This document shows, piece after piece, positions 1 to 8,897 of a stretch of 64,000 nucleotides of DNA (its first letter is position 1; each line of letters opens with the position of its first letter). The translations under genes were made by a program, and so were the position numbers. The notes beneath the pieces were generated by a model. The model was not told the DNA's origin. It did not search any database and saw only the letters and a list, made by a program, of their open reading frames with translations. The DNA is taken from NCBI RefSeq assembly GCF_000737335.2, contig NZ_JMCC02000032.1, positions 1-64,000 of the forward strand, read 5' to 3'. This DNA is from Enhygromyxa salina. GTDB lineage: Bacteria > Myxococcota_A > Polyangia > Nannocystales > Nannocystaceae.

Positions 1-46
1 CCCGCACCGGCAAAAGTAAATGTCGCTGACCGGCAAATTTAATTGA

Positions 47-736
47 CGTCGAACATGCCAATATCAACGGAGCCCGATCGCCCCCTACGAGTGCAACTGG
101 CGAATGGCCTGGGCTGGCAATGTCACGCTTTACGACACCGACGGCGTCGCCCGTCGCAGCCTACGTTACGGTCTCGACGCTGGAGGCGACGTCGAGCAAA
201 TCGTGGCGCGCATGGTCGACGAGGTCGTCAGCCTGGTCGAGGGTCGGCGTGACATCCCTGTTGCAAGCATCCAAGACGGCGCCGCCGAACTCGATATATT
301 GCCTCATGCTTTGCGCGAGCGGCTCCCCGAAGGTGTCCCTCGCTGGCAACTGGTGGACTTTCACCACGCCGTCGGATACCTCGACGCTGTCATCGCCGCC
401 CGCGACGACGGCGACCCCCACGACATGCGTGGCATGTACCGCCTCTGGCTGCTGGATGAAGATGACGGTGCAGAGCGAGTCGTTCGACATCTACGCCGTG
501 AGGCTGCCAAGTCCGACCTCGAGCCGGCAGTCGCCACGGCGACCAACGCAGCGCTGACCTACTTTGAGAAGAGGAGGCCGCTGATGAGCTACAAAGCGGC
601 GCGCGAGGAAGGAATGCCGATCGGCAGCGGCGCGACAGAGTCAACGTGTGCACTGCATCAACTACGCGTTAAACATCCCGGCTCACAGTGGAAAGTGCCG
701 GGTCTGCGCGGCGTGATCACTGCGCGAGGGCTTTGA
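47..736 (+). pseudogene. ISKra4-like transposase, 5'-truncated
   Basis: The frame is open from about 47 and ends at 736. It translates to roughly 230 residues that resemble the C-terminal part of ISKra4-type DDE transposases. The start resembles the WRMAW-G-V beginning of the conserved core, and the end carries MPIGSGATEST followed by a VKHPGSQW-like stretch, close to the family PIGSG-TE-ac and RSGQRW signatures. No start codon with a ribosome site precedes it, and in-frame stops lie at 17 and 44. The N-terminal third is absent, as is the family tail after the ALHR-like segment. It abuts a second transposase relic on the opposite strand, so this is scrap from nested insertions. It is very unlikely to be active. 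Confidence 0.65.
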
Positions 737-1075
737 CGCTGCGCAGATCGGGCGCGTCATCGCAACCGAGTTCGTCGAGCGAGCGGCCGTGACGTTCGAG
801 CACACGGCCGAGTCGCTCGTGGGTCCACCTCGCAACCTCGGTGACCTCTTGGCTGGTGGGGGCGCCGAGCAAGTGGAAACGCAGCTCTTCGCAGCTCGCA
901 CTCGTCGTCCCTCACGGTACACGCCGTCGAGTACGAGGCAATGAAAGTGCAGGTTGAGCCGCAGCGAGGAGTCGGCGCGCTGGATGAAGGTGACCGCACC
1001 GAACCGCGCGTCCTCGACCGAGCGCAGGCCAAGTTGCGCCTTCGCTCGGCGAGCGGCATAATCCGAAGTTCTACC
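719..1075 (-). pseudogene. IS91-family (Y2) transposase fragment, frameshifted
   Basis: Read on the minus strand, one frame from about 1075 gives GAVTFIQRADSSLRLNLHFH and then CLVLDGVYRE. This is the highly conserved block of IS91/Y2_Tnp transposases (FVQRFGSALNLNVHFHxLVLDGV). After the VYRE segment (about 917) the homology jumps to another frame: ELRFHLLGAPTSQEVTEVA followed by RWTHERLGRVLERHGRS, again matching the family. It runs out at a stop near 719. The frameshift and the missing N- and C-terminal regions show a dead fragment. Together with the adjacent ISKra4-like piece it marks the left edge of the defence island. Confidence 0.6.
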
Positions 1076-1223
1076 TAATGCCTCATGACATGATTGTGGG
1101 TTTTCGTTAGGAGTCAGGGCAGACCCGCTAAGCTAGGATGTGCCTTTTGACGGGCATATCGCTGCTGGAAGTATGCTGGGGAGGCATCTGGAGCGACAGC
1201 CCGTTTTCAGGAGGCGAGAGTTA
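1076..1223. other. Short intergenic spacer, no gene
   Basis: This spacer separates the IS91 relic from the 3' end of the helicase gene. No convincing coding signal or intrinsic terminator is visible. It marks the change from high-G+C to lower-G+C sequence. Confidence 0.4.
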
Positions 1224-4200
1224 TCAGCTCTCCCTCTGCGATGCTCTCTCCTGGAGTTCATACAAGCGCTCTGCAATCACCCTTGGAGAGTCTACAAATT
1301 CAACTGCACGACCTAGACGCGTGTAGATATCCCGCTCTGAAAATCGAGATGTGCCGTTGAGAATCCGACTGACATCCCTAGGTATCGCCCCACAGACAAC
1401 AAGTGCATCATCCCGATACCACCCCCCTTGAAAATCGCTCCCAAGAAGCCGCAATGCCAAACCCGGGGGAGAACCAAACCAGGCATATTCTGCCCACTTC
1501 TGCAAACGCTCCGTCAAAGACCCAGGCGTATTCCCTGGATATACATCACTGACCCACGCCGAGAGTGAAAGGAAAAACCATGCGCAAGTCGGTGCCAGAA
1601 CCCCTTCAAGAATAGAATGCATGTAGACACGATGGTTGTTCGTTTTTTTTGAAATCTCCACTATAGTTGATCCATGAATCCACTGACTCATAAAAAATGT
1701 CGCCTGTTTGGCGCTCCTAATGCCGACGCGTTCAAGCTGTTCCCAAGACCCCGTCCGCGAGAGCATATCCAGCAACACCCCCAGCGCATCGTACGCTCCG
1801 TCTGTTTTTGGAGACAAAGGCAGCGTGCGATCAAGCACACCCAACTGCCCACTATCTTCACCATCCCGACGAGTCTTGATTGCATCCGAGGGGGAGAAAC
1901 CGGACTCATACACAGCCACCCCCATCGGTGTTACTCCGACAGTATCATCAAAATCATCAACGAGTCCCCACTGCCTCAACCTCCCAACAGATTCAGTCAC
2001 TTTTTGATGCACAACAGGCCCACCATCATCACTAAGAGTCACTCGTGCCACAAGCAAACTTTCCGCATCCGAGCGGAGGGGGCTTTCCTCAGCCACAACG
2101 GCCAACACCGCACCATCTAGGGCATCTTCCACACCAGCCCCTCCCTCGCCTTCCACTGGACTACGAAGCGACTCGATATCCTCTGACGAAACGCGACGCA
2201 GTTTCTGCACCTGCTCCAATGTCGTTGCCTTGCTTGCAACCAGGATGACCTCTCCCTCTTCTGTCATAAATGGTCGCCCAGCACGCCCTTTCAGATTCAA
2301 GAAAAAACCCGTATCAAACATCTCACCGTTAAAATCACATTTTGGTATTATCAGCCTCCGCAGAGGCATATTTACTCCCTCAGCAAGCGTACTCGTGGCT
2401 ACTAAAATTGCAGCACCTTTTTTCAAGATGGCTTTCTCAACCAACCTCCTACCACGTAACGGAAGCCCCCCCCAGTGTGCAACCACCCCTTTCCGAGCGG
2501 CATCCACAAGCGGGTGCTGCCCCCACAGCCTCCGGAGCCCCTCCACAAGGGCCAGGTTTTCTTCATCATTTATCCAACCGGGCCGTTCCTCCAGCAGTTC
2601 GGCGATCGATACTGCCTTATCTATTGGGGGGCAACTGGACTCCCCATCCACAAAACGCCAGCGCGCAGAAGTGGCAAAAACCATCGTCGCACCTTCATCA
2701 ACCAAACTAACCGCCAGCATCTCGGAGGCACGCCCGTGCTGGTTCCATGCCCACTTCTTCTTAGGAGGAGGCGGTGCAGCAACAGTCTCACTCGTCCCGT
2801 CGTCGTAGTCGATTCGCCAAATCGGACTATTTCGCTGGCCGCTGTAGTCAAACACACCGCACCGTGTAAAGATAGACGGGGTGTCCGACCGAAAGGTCCT
2901 TACCGCCGCAGATTCGGCGGACAGCCATGTCGAAATCCGACTAATATCCTCCGGCCGGACAATAGCACTTGCAAGGTGCACCGATGCCGATTTCGAAACT
3001 TGATTATTCCTGATCCTCGCAACTGTATTCAAGAGACGAAGCCCCCGGGCGCCTTTGCCGATATTGTGGAATTCGTCAACCACAACCGCACCAATCTGAG
3101 CACGGAGGTCTCGGTGCCTCATCACCATATCCATTTTTTCCGGCGTAACAACAATTATATCGTATTCGCGAAGCGCCTCTTCCGCATTTAGCAGAATGTC
3201 TCCAGTAAGCTGACATACCGAGGCCCTCAGGCTCTCCAGGTTCTTCAGAATCCGCCTAATCTCAAGCATCTTCTCTCGGGCCAGTGCCCGACTCGGAACC
3301 ACAAAGAATGCCCGCTTGGACTTCCTCGTTCCCGCCATTGTCCAATCATGTAGGTGTCGCGTAATTATAATCTCGGCCAACAAGCTTTTTCCTGCCCCCG
3401 TCGGCATCGAGATGACATTATACGTATCTGTTGAGCAGACCTTGAAGTTGCGAATGCCCTCCCATTGTTTCGGAAAGAGAAAGAACTTACCTTGCTCTAC
3501 AAGCATCCTCACCACCTCCTTCCCGAAATCACTGTCTTCGTCAATTCCCAATGCCCGGGGGAGCCTCCATACGGAGTTGGCTGTTAACCATTCGAGATTA
3601 GACACAATGCGCTCAATGATGTAAGACAGTTCGCCTCCTCCTAGGATGTCGAGAGCACTCGACACATTATTGAGAGACTCGCAGACATCCGAGATCGCAA
3701 GCGTGTCACCATATACGAAGTATCGACTCAACATTTTGAGGACGGTGTGCGTTCGCGCCGTCAACACCTCAACGAAATCAGACATTTGACTCAGATCATA
3801 CTGCTCCTGGTCGCCAAAATCCGCCATCCCCTCCAAACTTTGGGAGTCGGGGCGACCTGCATTTACGAGGATTCCGAATGCCGCCCTGAAAATGCTCGCC
3901 AGTTCCCCCTCGCATTCGCTAGACAGCGGCCACATAAGACCAGCAACAGTAGATGATATCGCCTGATATTGAGACATTAAGAACGACAATGAGGCATCAA
4001 CCCTGTCCTGGAGTTCTCGCACTTGGCCGGGGTCCATCCCAACCTTAGCCTCAAGACGTGCAGCCCTCAGATACAACTGACCGGCTGCGATCGACAGTTC
4101 CTGATGAGTGTTTAGCGCATCACCACTGCTTTCCCAGAGGCCGTGTTTTGCTGCCTCTGCTGCGACACTGTGTGCGTGAGCCACCTTTCGTATTTCGGCG

Positions 4201-4322
4201 ATTGCGCGGAGTCTCTCTGTGACGTCCACCTCCGTGTTTACCGCCACATCCCAGTGGGGCCGAACCACATTGAATGGCACGTAGTTCTGGTACTCAGCAG
4301 AGGGGGGGAATATTGAACTCAC
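1224..4322 (-). CDS. hamB: Ski2-like SF2 helicase, HamB-like (Hachiman defence)
   Basis: A 1032-residue protein. About 290 N-terminal residues are not recognised. A full superfamily-2 helicase core follows: Walker A SMPTGAGKS near residue 310, motif II VVDEFHNIG (a DE-x-H box), ATSTLAEGVNMP, and motif VI NLKGRAGRPF typical of Ski2-like helicases. The gene starts with GTG inside a 4-base GTGA overlap with the upstream nuclease-like gene, so the two are translationally coupled. In Hachiman, HamB-type helicases partner a DUF1837 HamA effector and monitor DNA integrity; that role is inferred here from gene order and motifs. The gene is clearly less G+C-rich than its surroundings, which fits horizontal acquisition. 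An AbpB-type helicase of the related AbpAB system is the main alternative. Confidence 0.8.
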   Translation of the reverse strand: MSSIFPPSAEYQNYVPFNVVRPHWDVAVNTEVDVTERLRAIAEIRKVAHAHSVAAEAAKHGLWESSGDALNTHQELSIAAGQLYLRAARLEAKVGMDPGQVRELQDRVDASLSFLMSQYQAISSTVAGLMWPLSSECEGELASIFRAAFGILVNAGRPDSQSLEGMADFGDQEQYDLSQMSDFVEVLTARTHTVLKMLSRYFVYGDTLAISDVCESLNNVSSALDILGGGELSYIIERIVSNLEWLTANSVWRLPRALGIDEDSDFGKEVVRMLVEQGKFFLFPKQWEGIRNFKVCSTDTYNVISMPTGAGKSLLAEIIITRHLHDWTMAGTRKSKRAFFVVPSRALAREKMLEIRRILKNLESLRASVCQLTGDILLNAEEALREYDIIVVTPEKMDMVMRHRDLRAQIGAVVVDEFHNIGKGARGLRLLNTVARIRNNQVSKSASVHLASAIVRPEDISRISTWLSAESAAVRTFRSDTPSIFTRCGVFDYSGQRNSPIWRIDYDDGTSETVAAPPPPKKKWAWNQHGRASEMLAVSLVDEGATMVFATSARWRFVDGESSCPPIDKAVSIAELLEERPGWINDEENLALVEGLRRLWGQHPLVDAARKGVVAHWGGLPLRGRRLVEKAILKKGAAILVATSTLAEGVNMPLRRLIIPKCDFNGEMFDTGFFLNLKGRAGRPFMTEEGEVILVASKATTLEQVQKLRRVSSEDIESLRSPVEGEGGAGVEDALDGAVLAVVAEESPLRSDAESLLVARVTLSDDGGPVVHQKVTESVGRLRQWGLVDDFDDTVGVTPMGVAVYESGFSPSDAIKTRRDGEDSGQLGVLDRTLPLSPKTDGAYDALGVLLDMLSRTGSWEQLERVGIRSAKQATFFMSQWIHGSTIVEISKKTNNHRVYMHSILEGVLAPTCAWFFLSLSAWVSDVYPGNTPGSLTERLQKWAEYAWFGSPPGLALRLLGSDFQGGWYRDDALVVCGAIPRDVSRILNGTSRFSERDIYTRLGRAVEFVDSPRVIAERLYELQERASQRES

Positions 4323-5173
4323 AGTTCGTCCTCATCGTACGATTCAAGATGAACAATCACACCTCGAACATTATCAATGTCATGGACATCGATGTCTACA
4401 AACGCCGTGGGAAATCTGACGGTTCCTTTGTTGGAGTCGCCAGACGGATGGCTCAGGTCATCGATCTTGAGTTTTTCCAATTGGCCATCGTAGTCATAGC
4501 GAGAGCCCCTGCGGGGATGAACGACCGTCCCCACACGGATAAAAACCTCATCGGAGACCAGCTTTTCCACCATGTCTGAGGTAAATTTTAGATCCGACAC
4601 ATCCCCCTTCTTCATCGCCTTCTTCAGTGCAAAAATCGCGGCCCGCCGGCTCTGCCCATCATCAATGTTCAGCCTAAACCTTGGCAATAGAAGATCTAGG
4701 CTCATGCCCTCTCGCGCCTTTGCGGCAATCGTGGGGACATTGCTAGCATCCCGCGTTGCTTTCGACTCAACGCTCAACACTTTCATGGATTGCAGGCATA
4801 CGCCCGCCACATCATTCCCCCGATGCACATCAAATGGGCGGATAGGCCAGGATAAGCCAAACAGAAAGACGCCATACTCATGACTCAGGACGAATGAACT
4901 CACAATTTCACCGATCTGGCCTGTGACATCATTTTCAGTCCTTGTTTTCAGGAGCATGTGAACTGCTTGCTCGACACTCGCCTTATATAAGGGAAGATTA
5001 ACCTGACGCAAGATGCCTTTCACCACGGCCTCAATATTCCGCCTCCTTTTCAGATAGAAGTCAGACAGCGCGTCGATATCATGGTCAGTCATGACCACAT
5101 ATTTGGCAGCATAAAGAACCGTGGCTGTTTCCGACATCCATGGTGATCGAGAACCACCTTTAGCCTTAGACAT
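4319..5173 (-). CDS. hamA: DUF1837/HamA-like nuclease candidate (Hachiman defence)
   Basis: A 284-residue protein. The centre shows GQIGEIVSSFVLSHE, then a D in HRGNDVAGV, then VLSVESKAT. This spacing of E, D and E-x-K resembles the PD-(D/E)xK-type fold of DUF1837 proteins such as HamA, where the E-x-K pair is catalytic. The length matches the family. It lies directly upstream of the Ski2-like helicase and its stop codon overlaps the helicase GTG. The conserved order effector then helicase is the hallmark of Hachiman operons. The predicted role is DNA degradation or abortive response released by the helicase during infection. Base composition is atypical for the replicon. The family call rests on motif reading alone, so homology should be tested. 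Confidence 0.6.
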   Translation of the reverse strand: MSKAKGGSRSPWMSETATVLYAAKYVVMTDHDIDALSDFYLKRRRNIEAVVKGILRQVNLPLYKASVEQAVHMLLKTRTENDVTGQIGEIVSSFVLSHEYGVFLFGLSWPIRPFDVHRGNDVAGVCLQSMKVLSVESKATRDASNVPTIAAKAREGMSLDLLLPRFRLNIDDGQSRRAAIFALKKAMKKGDVSDLKFTSDMVEKLVSDEVFIRVGTVVHPRRGSRYDYDGQLEKLKIDDLSHPSGDSNKGTVRFPTAFVDIDVHDIDNVRGVIVHLESYDEDEL

Positions 5174-5259
5174 ACAATCACCCCGTCCCCAAGATGCACA
5201 GGCGACGATTTTGACTCCCGACCAGGGATCGGCTATCGAGTTCCGCTCGCACAGTTGTC

Positions 5260-5265
5260 ATGATA
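5260..5265 (-). promoter_or_regulatory. Possible -10 box of the hamAB-like operon
   Basis: On the minus strand TATCAT occurs about 87 bases before the first gene of the operon, next to the palindrome ACGATCGT (about 5274-5281). The upstream -35 is poor. A G-rich stretch 5 to 15 bases before the ATG at 5173 may serve as ribosome site. Confidence 0.25.
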
Positions 5266-5389
5266 CCACACTAACGATCGTAGCGAAACGCCGACCGGCC
5301 CATGGGCTTGCCGCCAAAGGACAAGAACGAACCGTGCGGTTCCATTTGTTCAGTCCTTGGCCCAACCAATACCTGCCGCCAATATGCGT

Positions 5390-5536
5390 TCATGGCGCAG
5401 TTTGTCCACGGTAGCGCTTCACACACGCACCCAGCGTCGCCCGTGGCTTCGCAGCCTGGCGCACAGACCCCGCGTTCGCGATGATCTGCCCGACCAAGTC
5501 AGCCTCCATCCGGTCCCAGCTGTCGAGTTGGACCAT
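5390..5536 (-). pseudogene. Possible Fis-type HTH fragment
   Basis: A 48-residue minus-strand frame with IIANAGSVRQAAK directly followed by PRATLGACVKRYRG. This resembles the C-terminal Fis-type helix-turn-helix of sigma-54 activators, in which a few residues normally separate AA-k and PR-TL; those appear deleted here. No activator domain is attached. It could be a decayed regulator remnant or a chance frame. The rest of 5174-5905 contains only overlapping open frames with no recognisable product. Confidence 0.25.
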
Positions 5537-5905
5537 GTACACGTCCCGCACCCTAGGCCGCTCGATCCTGTTGTCTCCATCGATGGCCCCCCGCTCGATC
5601 GGCACCATGGAAGGACATGCGATGGGCGGTCGGGGTTGCGTGAACGTCGCGCCGCTCATTTCGGCGTGTTGATCGGCAGGCGAAGTGGGCCCGGGCGGGG
5701 TCGGGTGGCGAACAGGGCCCCAACCACAAGGGGAGGGCGGCCGGAAGCAAAGCCGAGTTCGGGCAGGCCCTGGGTGCCGCCCCCGACGGCCCGGACTCGG
5801 TCAAGGCGTCGAGGCTGCTCTCGGGCACCGGACCCTGGCCTGACCAGCGCGATGCCAACGGTCAGACTATCGTTGACGACGTGCCAGAGCCCTGGATGTG
5901 GGTCG

Positions 5906-6166
5906 TTGCGGAGGTGTTGTACCTTCGGCCACGTCGGGAACCCACTAGCGCACGAAGTCGTGACCGAGAACCTCCGTCGGTTGACCAAGGCCAAGGGAAT
6001 CCCGCTGACGGTCGTCGCTGACCGCGCTGAGATCGATCGCCGGCAGCTCTTCGCCATGATGGCCGGTGAGTACGACGCCGACCTCGACTGGCTCAACAAG
6101 CTCGCCGATGCTCTCGAGGTCGACGTCACCGAGCTGTTCGTCGACCACACGTGGCCGGGTCACTGA
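5906..6166 (+). CDS. Small XRE-type HTH protein
   Basis: The C-terminal 68 residues form a Cro/C1-type helix-turn-helix domain: ENLRRLTKAKGIPL, then VVADRAEIDRRQLFAMM, then LNKLADALEVDVTELF. The frame is open far upstream without meaning. Likely starts are TTG at 5906 or GTG at 5960; the HTH itself begins just after 5960. The gene is convergent with, and nearly touches, the next XRE gene (stops at 6166 and 6170). A role as repressor of a mobile element is plausible given the integrase remnant nearby, but no target is visible. Confidence 0.55.
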   Translation: MRRCCTFGHVGNPLAHEVVTENLRRLTKAKGIPLTVVADRAEIDRRQLFAMMAGEYDADLDWLNKLADALEVDVTELFVDHTWPGH

Positions 6167-6169
6167 CGA

Positions 6170-6487
6170 TCAGCGGTTGGCCGCGGCGTGGACGAAGAGG
6201 GTGCCCATCATGGCGCACGCGAGACGCTTCTCTGTCTCGGGTAGCCGGCGGAGTATCACCGCGAGGTCGTCGGCTTCGTCGTAGCTGTCGACCATCAGCT
6301 GGGTGGTCGTCAAATCCAGACCCTTCGCCAGCTTGTTGATGGTGTCGAGGGATGCGTTGAAGCTCGCGTACTCGACTCGACGAATTGTGTCCGCGGCGAG
6401 ACCCGACGCTTCCGCAAGGGCCTCCTGCGTCAACTTCCGGCGAGCCCGGAGTTCACGGACCCTCGCAGCGAACTCGACCTTGGTCAC
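6170..6487 (-). CDS. XRE-family transcriptional regulator
   Basis: A 105-residue protein with an N-terminal helix-turn-helix: RVRELRARRKLTQEALAEAS, then GLAADTIRRVEYASFNASLD and TINKLAKGLDLTTTQLM. A short helical tail follows. It starts with GTG at 6487. Two adjacent copies of GGGAGAACG lie 24 bases upstream and could be its own operator. It is convergent with another XRE gene and sits inside the accessory island. It is probably a prophage- or island-type repressor; the target is unknown. Confidence 0.75.
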   Translation of the reverse strand: MTKVEFAARVRELRARRKLTQEALAEASGLAADTIRRVEYASFNASLDTINKLAKGLDLTTTQLMVDSYDEADDLAVILRRLPETEKRLACAMMGTLFVHAAANR

Positions 6488-6510
6488 GAGCTCGACCGCC
6501 GCGGTGGAGG

Positions 6511-6528
6511 GGGAGAACGGGGAGAACG
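6511..6528. promoter_or_regulatory. Tandem GGGAGAACG, possible operator
   Basis: Two perfect, directly abutting 9-base copies lie just upstream of the XRE gene that starts at 6487. Tandem sites beside a repressor gene suggest autoregulation, but nothing in the sequence proves binding. Confidence 0.3.
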
Positions 6529-6606
6529 GTGGTGCATGATGACCTCGCGTGTATGCAGGTGCGGAGCGGGTAGCAGACCGCCCCGCTACTACTCGAGCTC
6601 GAAGCG

Positions 6607-7158
6607 GTGCTCAACGAACAGTTCCCCGACTCGTGGCCACCCGATGACGCGGTCGTCGACGCGATAACCCAAGAGGATCAGATCGTGGTCGCGGTCGAGA
6701 GCGAGCCGGTCGCCAACTACACCGAGACCCGGCAAGAGCTGATCTCGGCGAAGGTGCTCAGCGTCGAGAAGACGGTGGTCCGGGCTCGAATCCTTGCGCC
6801 GGTCGTGTTTTCCGAGCACCACGGCGCCCACGCGGGCCACGGGTTCAGGGTTGGCGATCTGATCGAGGTGCCGCGGTCGAAGGTCCTGCTCGCGGCCAGG
6901 TCCGTCGAGCCGAAGCGGGAGGGCTACGGATCGGAGGGCAAGCCCGAGCAGACCTTCGAGCCGAGCAACTTGACCAAGGAGTGGTACGTGGACCGCGAGA
7001 TGGTCAGGATGATCAAGATCGGCGACAGCGGCCTGCTCGAGCAGATCATGTTCAGCGAGGACAGCATGCGAGGCGTCGTGACTGTGCGCGCTCTCGACAA
7101 TGATCCCAAGCTGGGCAACGTCTTTGTCGGTCGCTGGGAGTTCAGCATCGATCCGTAG
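6607..7158 (+). CDS. Unknown protein, island-borne
   Basis: A 183-residue soluble protein with a GTG start at 6607 after an in-frame stop at 6571. It is mixed alpha/beta in composition with many charged residues. No signal peptide, membrane segment or family motif is recognised. The stretch VVFSEHHGAHAGHGFRVGD is histidine-rich but lacks a known metal motif. Codon usage fits a real high-G+C gene. It sits between an XRE regulator and a decayed integrase, suggesting mobile-element cargo. Confidence 0.5.
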   Translation: MLNEQFPDSWPPDDAVVDAITQEDQIVVAVESEPVANYTETRQELISAKVLSVEKTVVRARILAPVVFSEHHGAHAGHGFRVGDLIEVPRSKVLLAARSVEPKREGYGSEGKPEQTFEPSNLTKEWYVDREMVRMIKIGDSGLLEQIMFSEDSMRGVVTVRALDNDPKLGNVFVGRWEFSIDP

Positions 7159-7288
7159 CCGAGCCAGCTGCTCGAACTAGTAGCTGGAACATGACGATCG
7201 GCGCTCGCGTCCGAGGTCGCCCATCCGGTAAGATGGGCGTGCCTAACGGAAGCTCGCGCGCCGTGTCGTTGAAGGGAAGCCAACAACG

Positions 7289-7954
7289 ATGAGCGTGAAA
7301 ATCAGGCCCTACCGCAAGGGGGGCTACGAAGTCGACATCATGATCCGCCTGGCCAACGGCAAGACCTACCGAGAACGGCGCAAGTCGCCGTACTCGAGCA
7401 AGTCCGCGTCGCTGCGCTGGGGCAGGGAGCGAGAGCGCCACCTGCTGGTTCATGGCACGACGCCGGCCGGCCAAACCACGGCCGGCACCGAAGAGAAGGA
7501 GGTACCAACGATGGCCGAGTTCGCCGACCGCTACACGCCCATGACCAAGCGGCTCGCATCGGTACTCGGCGAGCTGAAGCAAGCGAAGCGGTCGCTGGTG
7601 TTCACACGGAACGCCAACGAGCCGATTAGCCCGTGCAACGGGCGAACCTTGCTCGGCCAAGCGCTCGATGGTGCGGAGCTGCGACAGCACGGCCCGCATT
7701 CGCTTCGACACACGTTCTGCAGTCACCTCGCCATGCGCGGGGCGGCGGCGCGGGTGATCCAGCAGCTCGCTGGCCACTCGTCGCTGATCACCACGCAGCG
7801 CTACATGCATCTGTCACCCGGCGCGACCGAGGCGGCGATCGCCTTGCTCGAAAGCCCGCCACCGCGGCGGGCGAACGCTCGTCCCCGCGTCGGGGTCGCC
7901 GGCGTTGGAGACATGCTGGAGACGGCTTCTCACCGTCCCCCGCACACCCCATAA
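7289..7954 (+). pseudogene. Tyrosine recombinase with internal deletion
   Basis: The N-terminus (MSVKIRPYRKGGYEVDIMI, then RERRKSPYSSKSASLRWG) is that of myxobacterial phage-type integrases. The C-terminus keeps HSLRHTFCSHLAMRGA, LAGHSSLITTQRYMHLSP and the nucleophile Tyr. Between them, around residue 80, about 150-180 residues are missing. These include the core-binding domain and the half of the catalytic domain that carries the first Arg. The frame is retained, so the deletion is in-frame, but a recombinase without the first catalytic Arg and core-binding domain should be inactive. It marks the right edge of the accessory island. Function as a truncated DNA-binding protein cannot be ruled out. 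Confidence 0.7.
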
Positions 7955-7988
7955 TTTCAATCACTTATCCTCAGAATCCGAGGGGCTG

Positions 7989-8879
7989 CTAGCCCGTCCG
8001 CGCATGCCCGGCCGCGTCGACAAACGCCCGCACGCGATCCCGCAGCGCCACCCCATCCCGACCACCAAGCTCGATCGCCGCGATCACCCGCTCAGGCGAC
8101 GTATAATCCCAAACCCGCACCGGCAAAGGCGCCCGCGCGGCCAGGTACAGCACCATCGCCCCATCCACCCACTGCACAGGCCGCTCCGGCACCCGCACGT
8201 GGTGACTGACCAAACACAGCACCTTCGACCCCTCCGCCCGCGCGGCCTGGGGCAGCGCACGGATCGGCACATTATCAATCAACCCACCATCCAAATACCG
8301 CCGCCCCGCCTTGCGCTGGATCGGCGTGATCGGTGGAATCGTCGACGACATCAACGTCCAATCCAGCAGCTGCTGCACGTCCATCGCTTCGTGCGAGCAC
8401 ACCACCTCCACGCCGACCCCAGGCGGCAGCTGGGTGGGCCCATGCAACACGCCGCGGCGGCGGCGATCCGCGAACGCCCGCACCGCGCTCCAGCTGGTCG
8501 ACACAAACGGATACCCGGCCTGCACGTAGCTCAACAGTATGTGAACCGGGGCGCCCGCGCGGACCCGATCAAAGCCGCGGTCGCGGAGCACGAAGCGGAC
8601 CGCGTCGCGGTAGATCTCGTCATGCGGAAACGGTCGTTGGCGCCGCAGCGCCCGATCCAGATGGAAGTTCCGCGGGTTGGCGGCGACGCTGTCCAAGAAC
8701 CGACGAAAGGTGTCCTCGAACCGCCCCGAGACCTGGGTCAGGGCAAACGCCGCGCCCGCGCTCGCGCCCGCCCAGTGATCGATCGGCGGCAGCGACTCCG
8801 CGATCGTTCGCAGCACACCGTTGGCCCAGAACGCCTTGCAGCCGCCCCCAGAGAGCACGATCGAGAAGCGACCGGACAT
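7989..8879 (-). CDS. Patatin-like phospholipase
   Basis: A 296-residue protein with the three patatin signatures. These are a glycine-rich oxyanion motif SGGGCKAFWANG at residue 10 (A where G is usual), the nucleophile elbow GASAG with Ser40, and the catalytic Asp in YLDGGLIDN (Asp197). It probably hydrolyses acyl esters of phospholipids or neutral lipids in the cytoplasm or at the membrane; no signal peptide is present. A TATCAT box six bases before the ATG suggests a leaderless transcript. It is next to, and codirectional with, a P450 gene. Confidence 0.85.
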   Translation of the reverse strand: MSGRFSIVLSGGGCKAFWANGVLRTIAESLPPIDHWAGASAGAAFALTQVSGRFEDTFRRFLDSVAANPRNFHLDRALRRQRPFPHDEIYRDAVRFVLRDRGFDRVRAGAPVHILLSYVQAGYPFVSTSWSAVRAFADRRRRGVLHGPTQLPPGVGVEVVCSHEAMDVQQLLDWTLMSSTIPPITPIQRKAGRRYLDGGLIDNVPIRALPQAARAEGSKVLCLVSHHVRVPERPVQWVDGAMVLYLAARAPLPVRVWDYTSPERVIAAIELGGRDGVALRDRVRAFVDAAGHARTG

Positions 8880-8885
8880 GGCGTG

Positions 8886-8891
8886 ATGATA
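8886..8891 (-). promoter_or_regulatory. -10 box TATCAT, leaderless start
   Basis: TATCAT ends six bases before the ATG of the patatin gene at 8879, so transcription would start at or beside the start codon. Confidence 0.4.
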
Positions 8892-8897
8892 GAGGGT

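Noticed and set aside
5642..5947. About 100-codon plus-strand open frame
   Set aside because: No usable start codon, no recognised product, and overlapping frames are equally open on the other strand.
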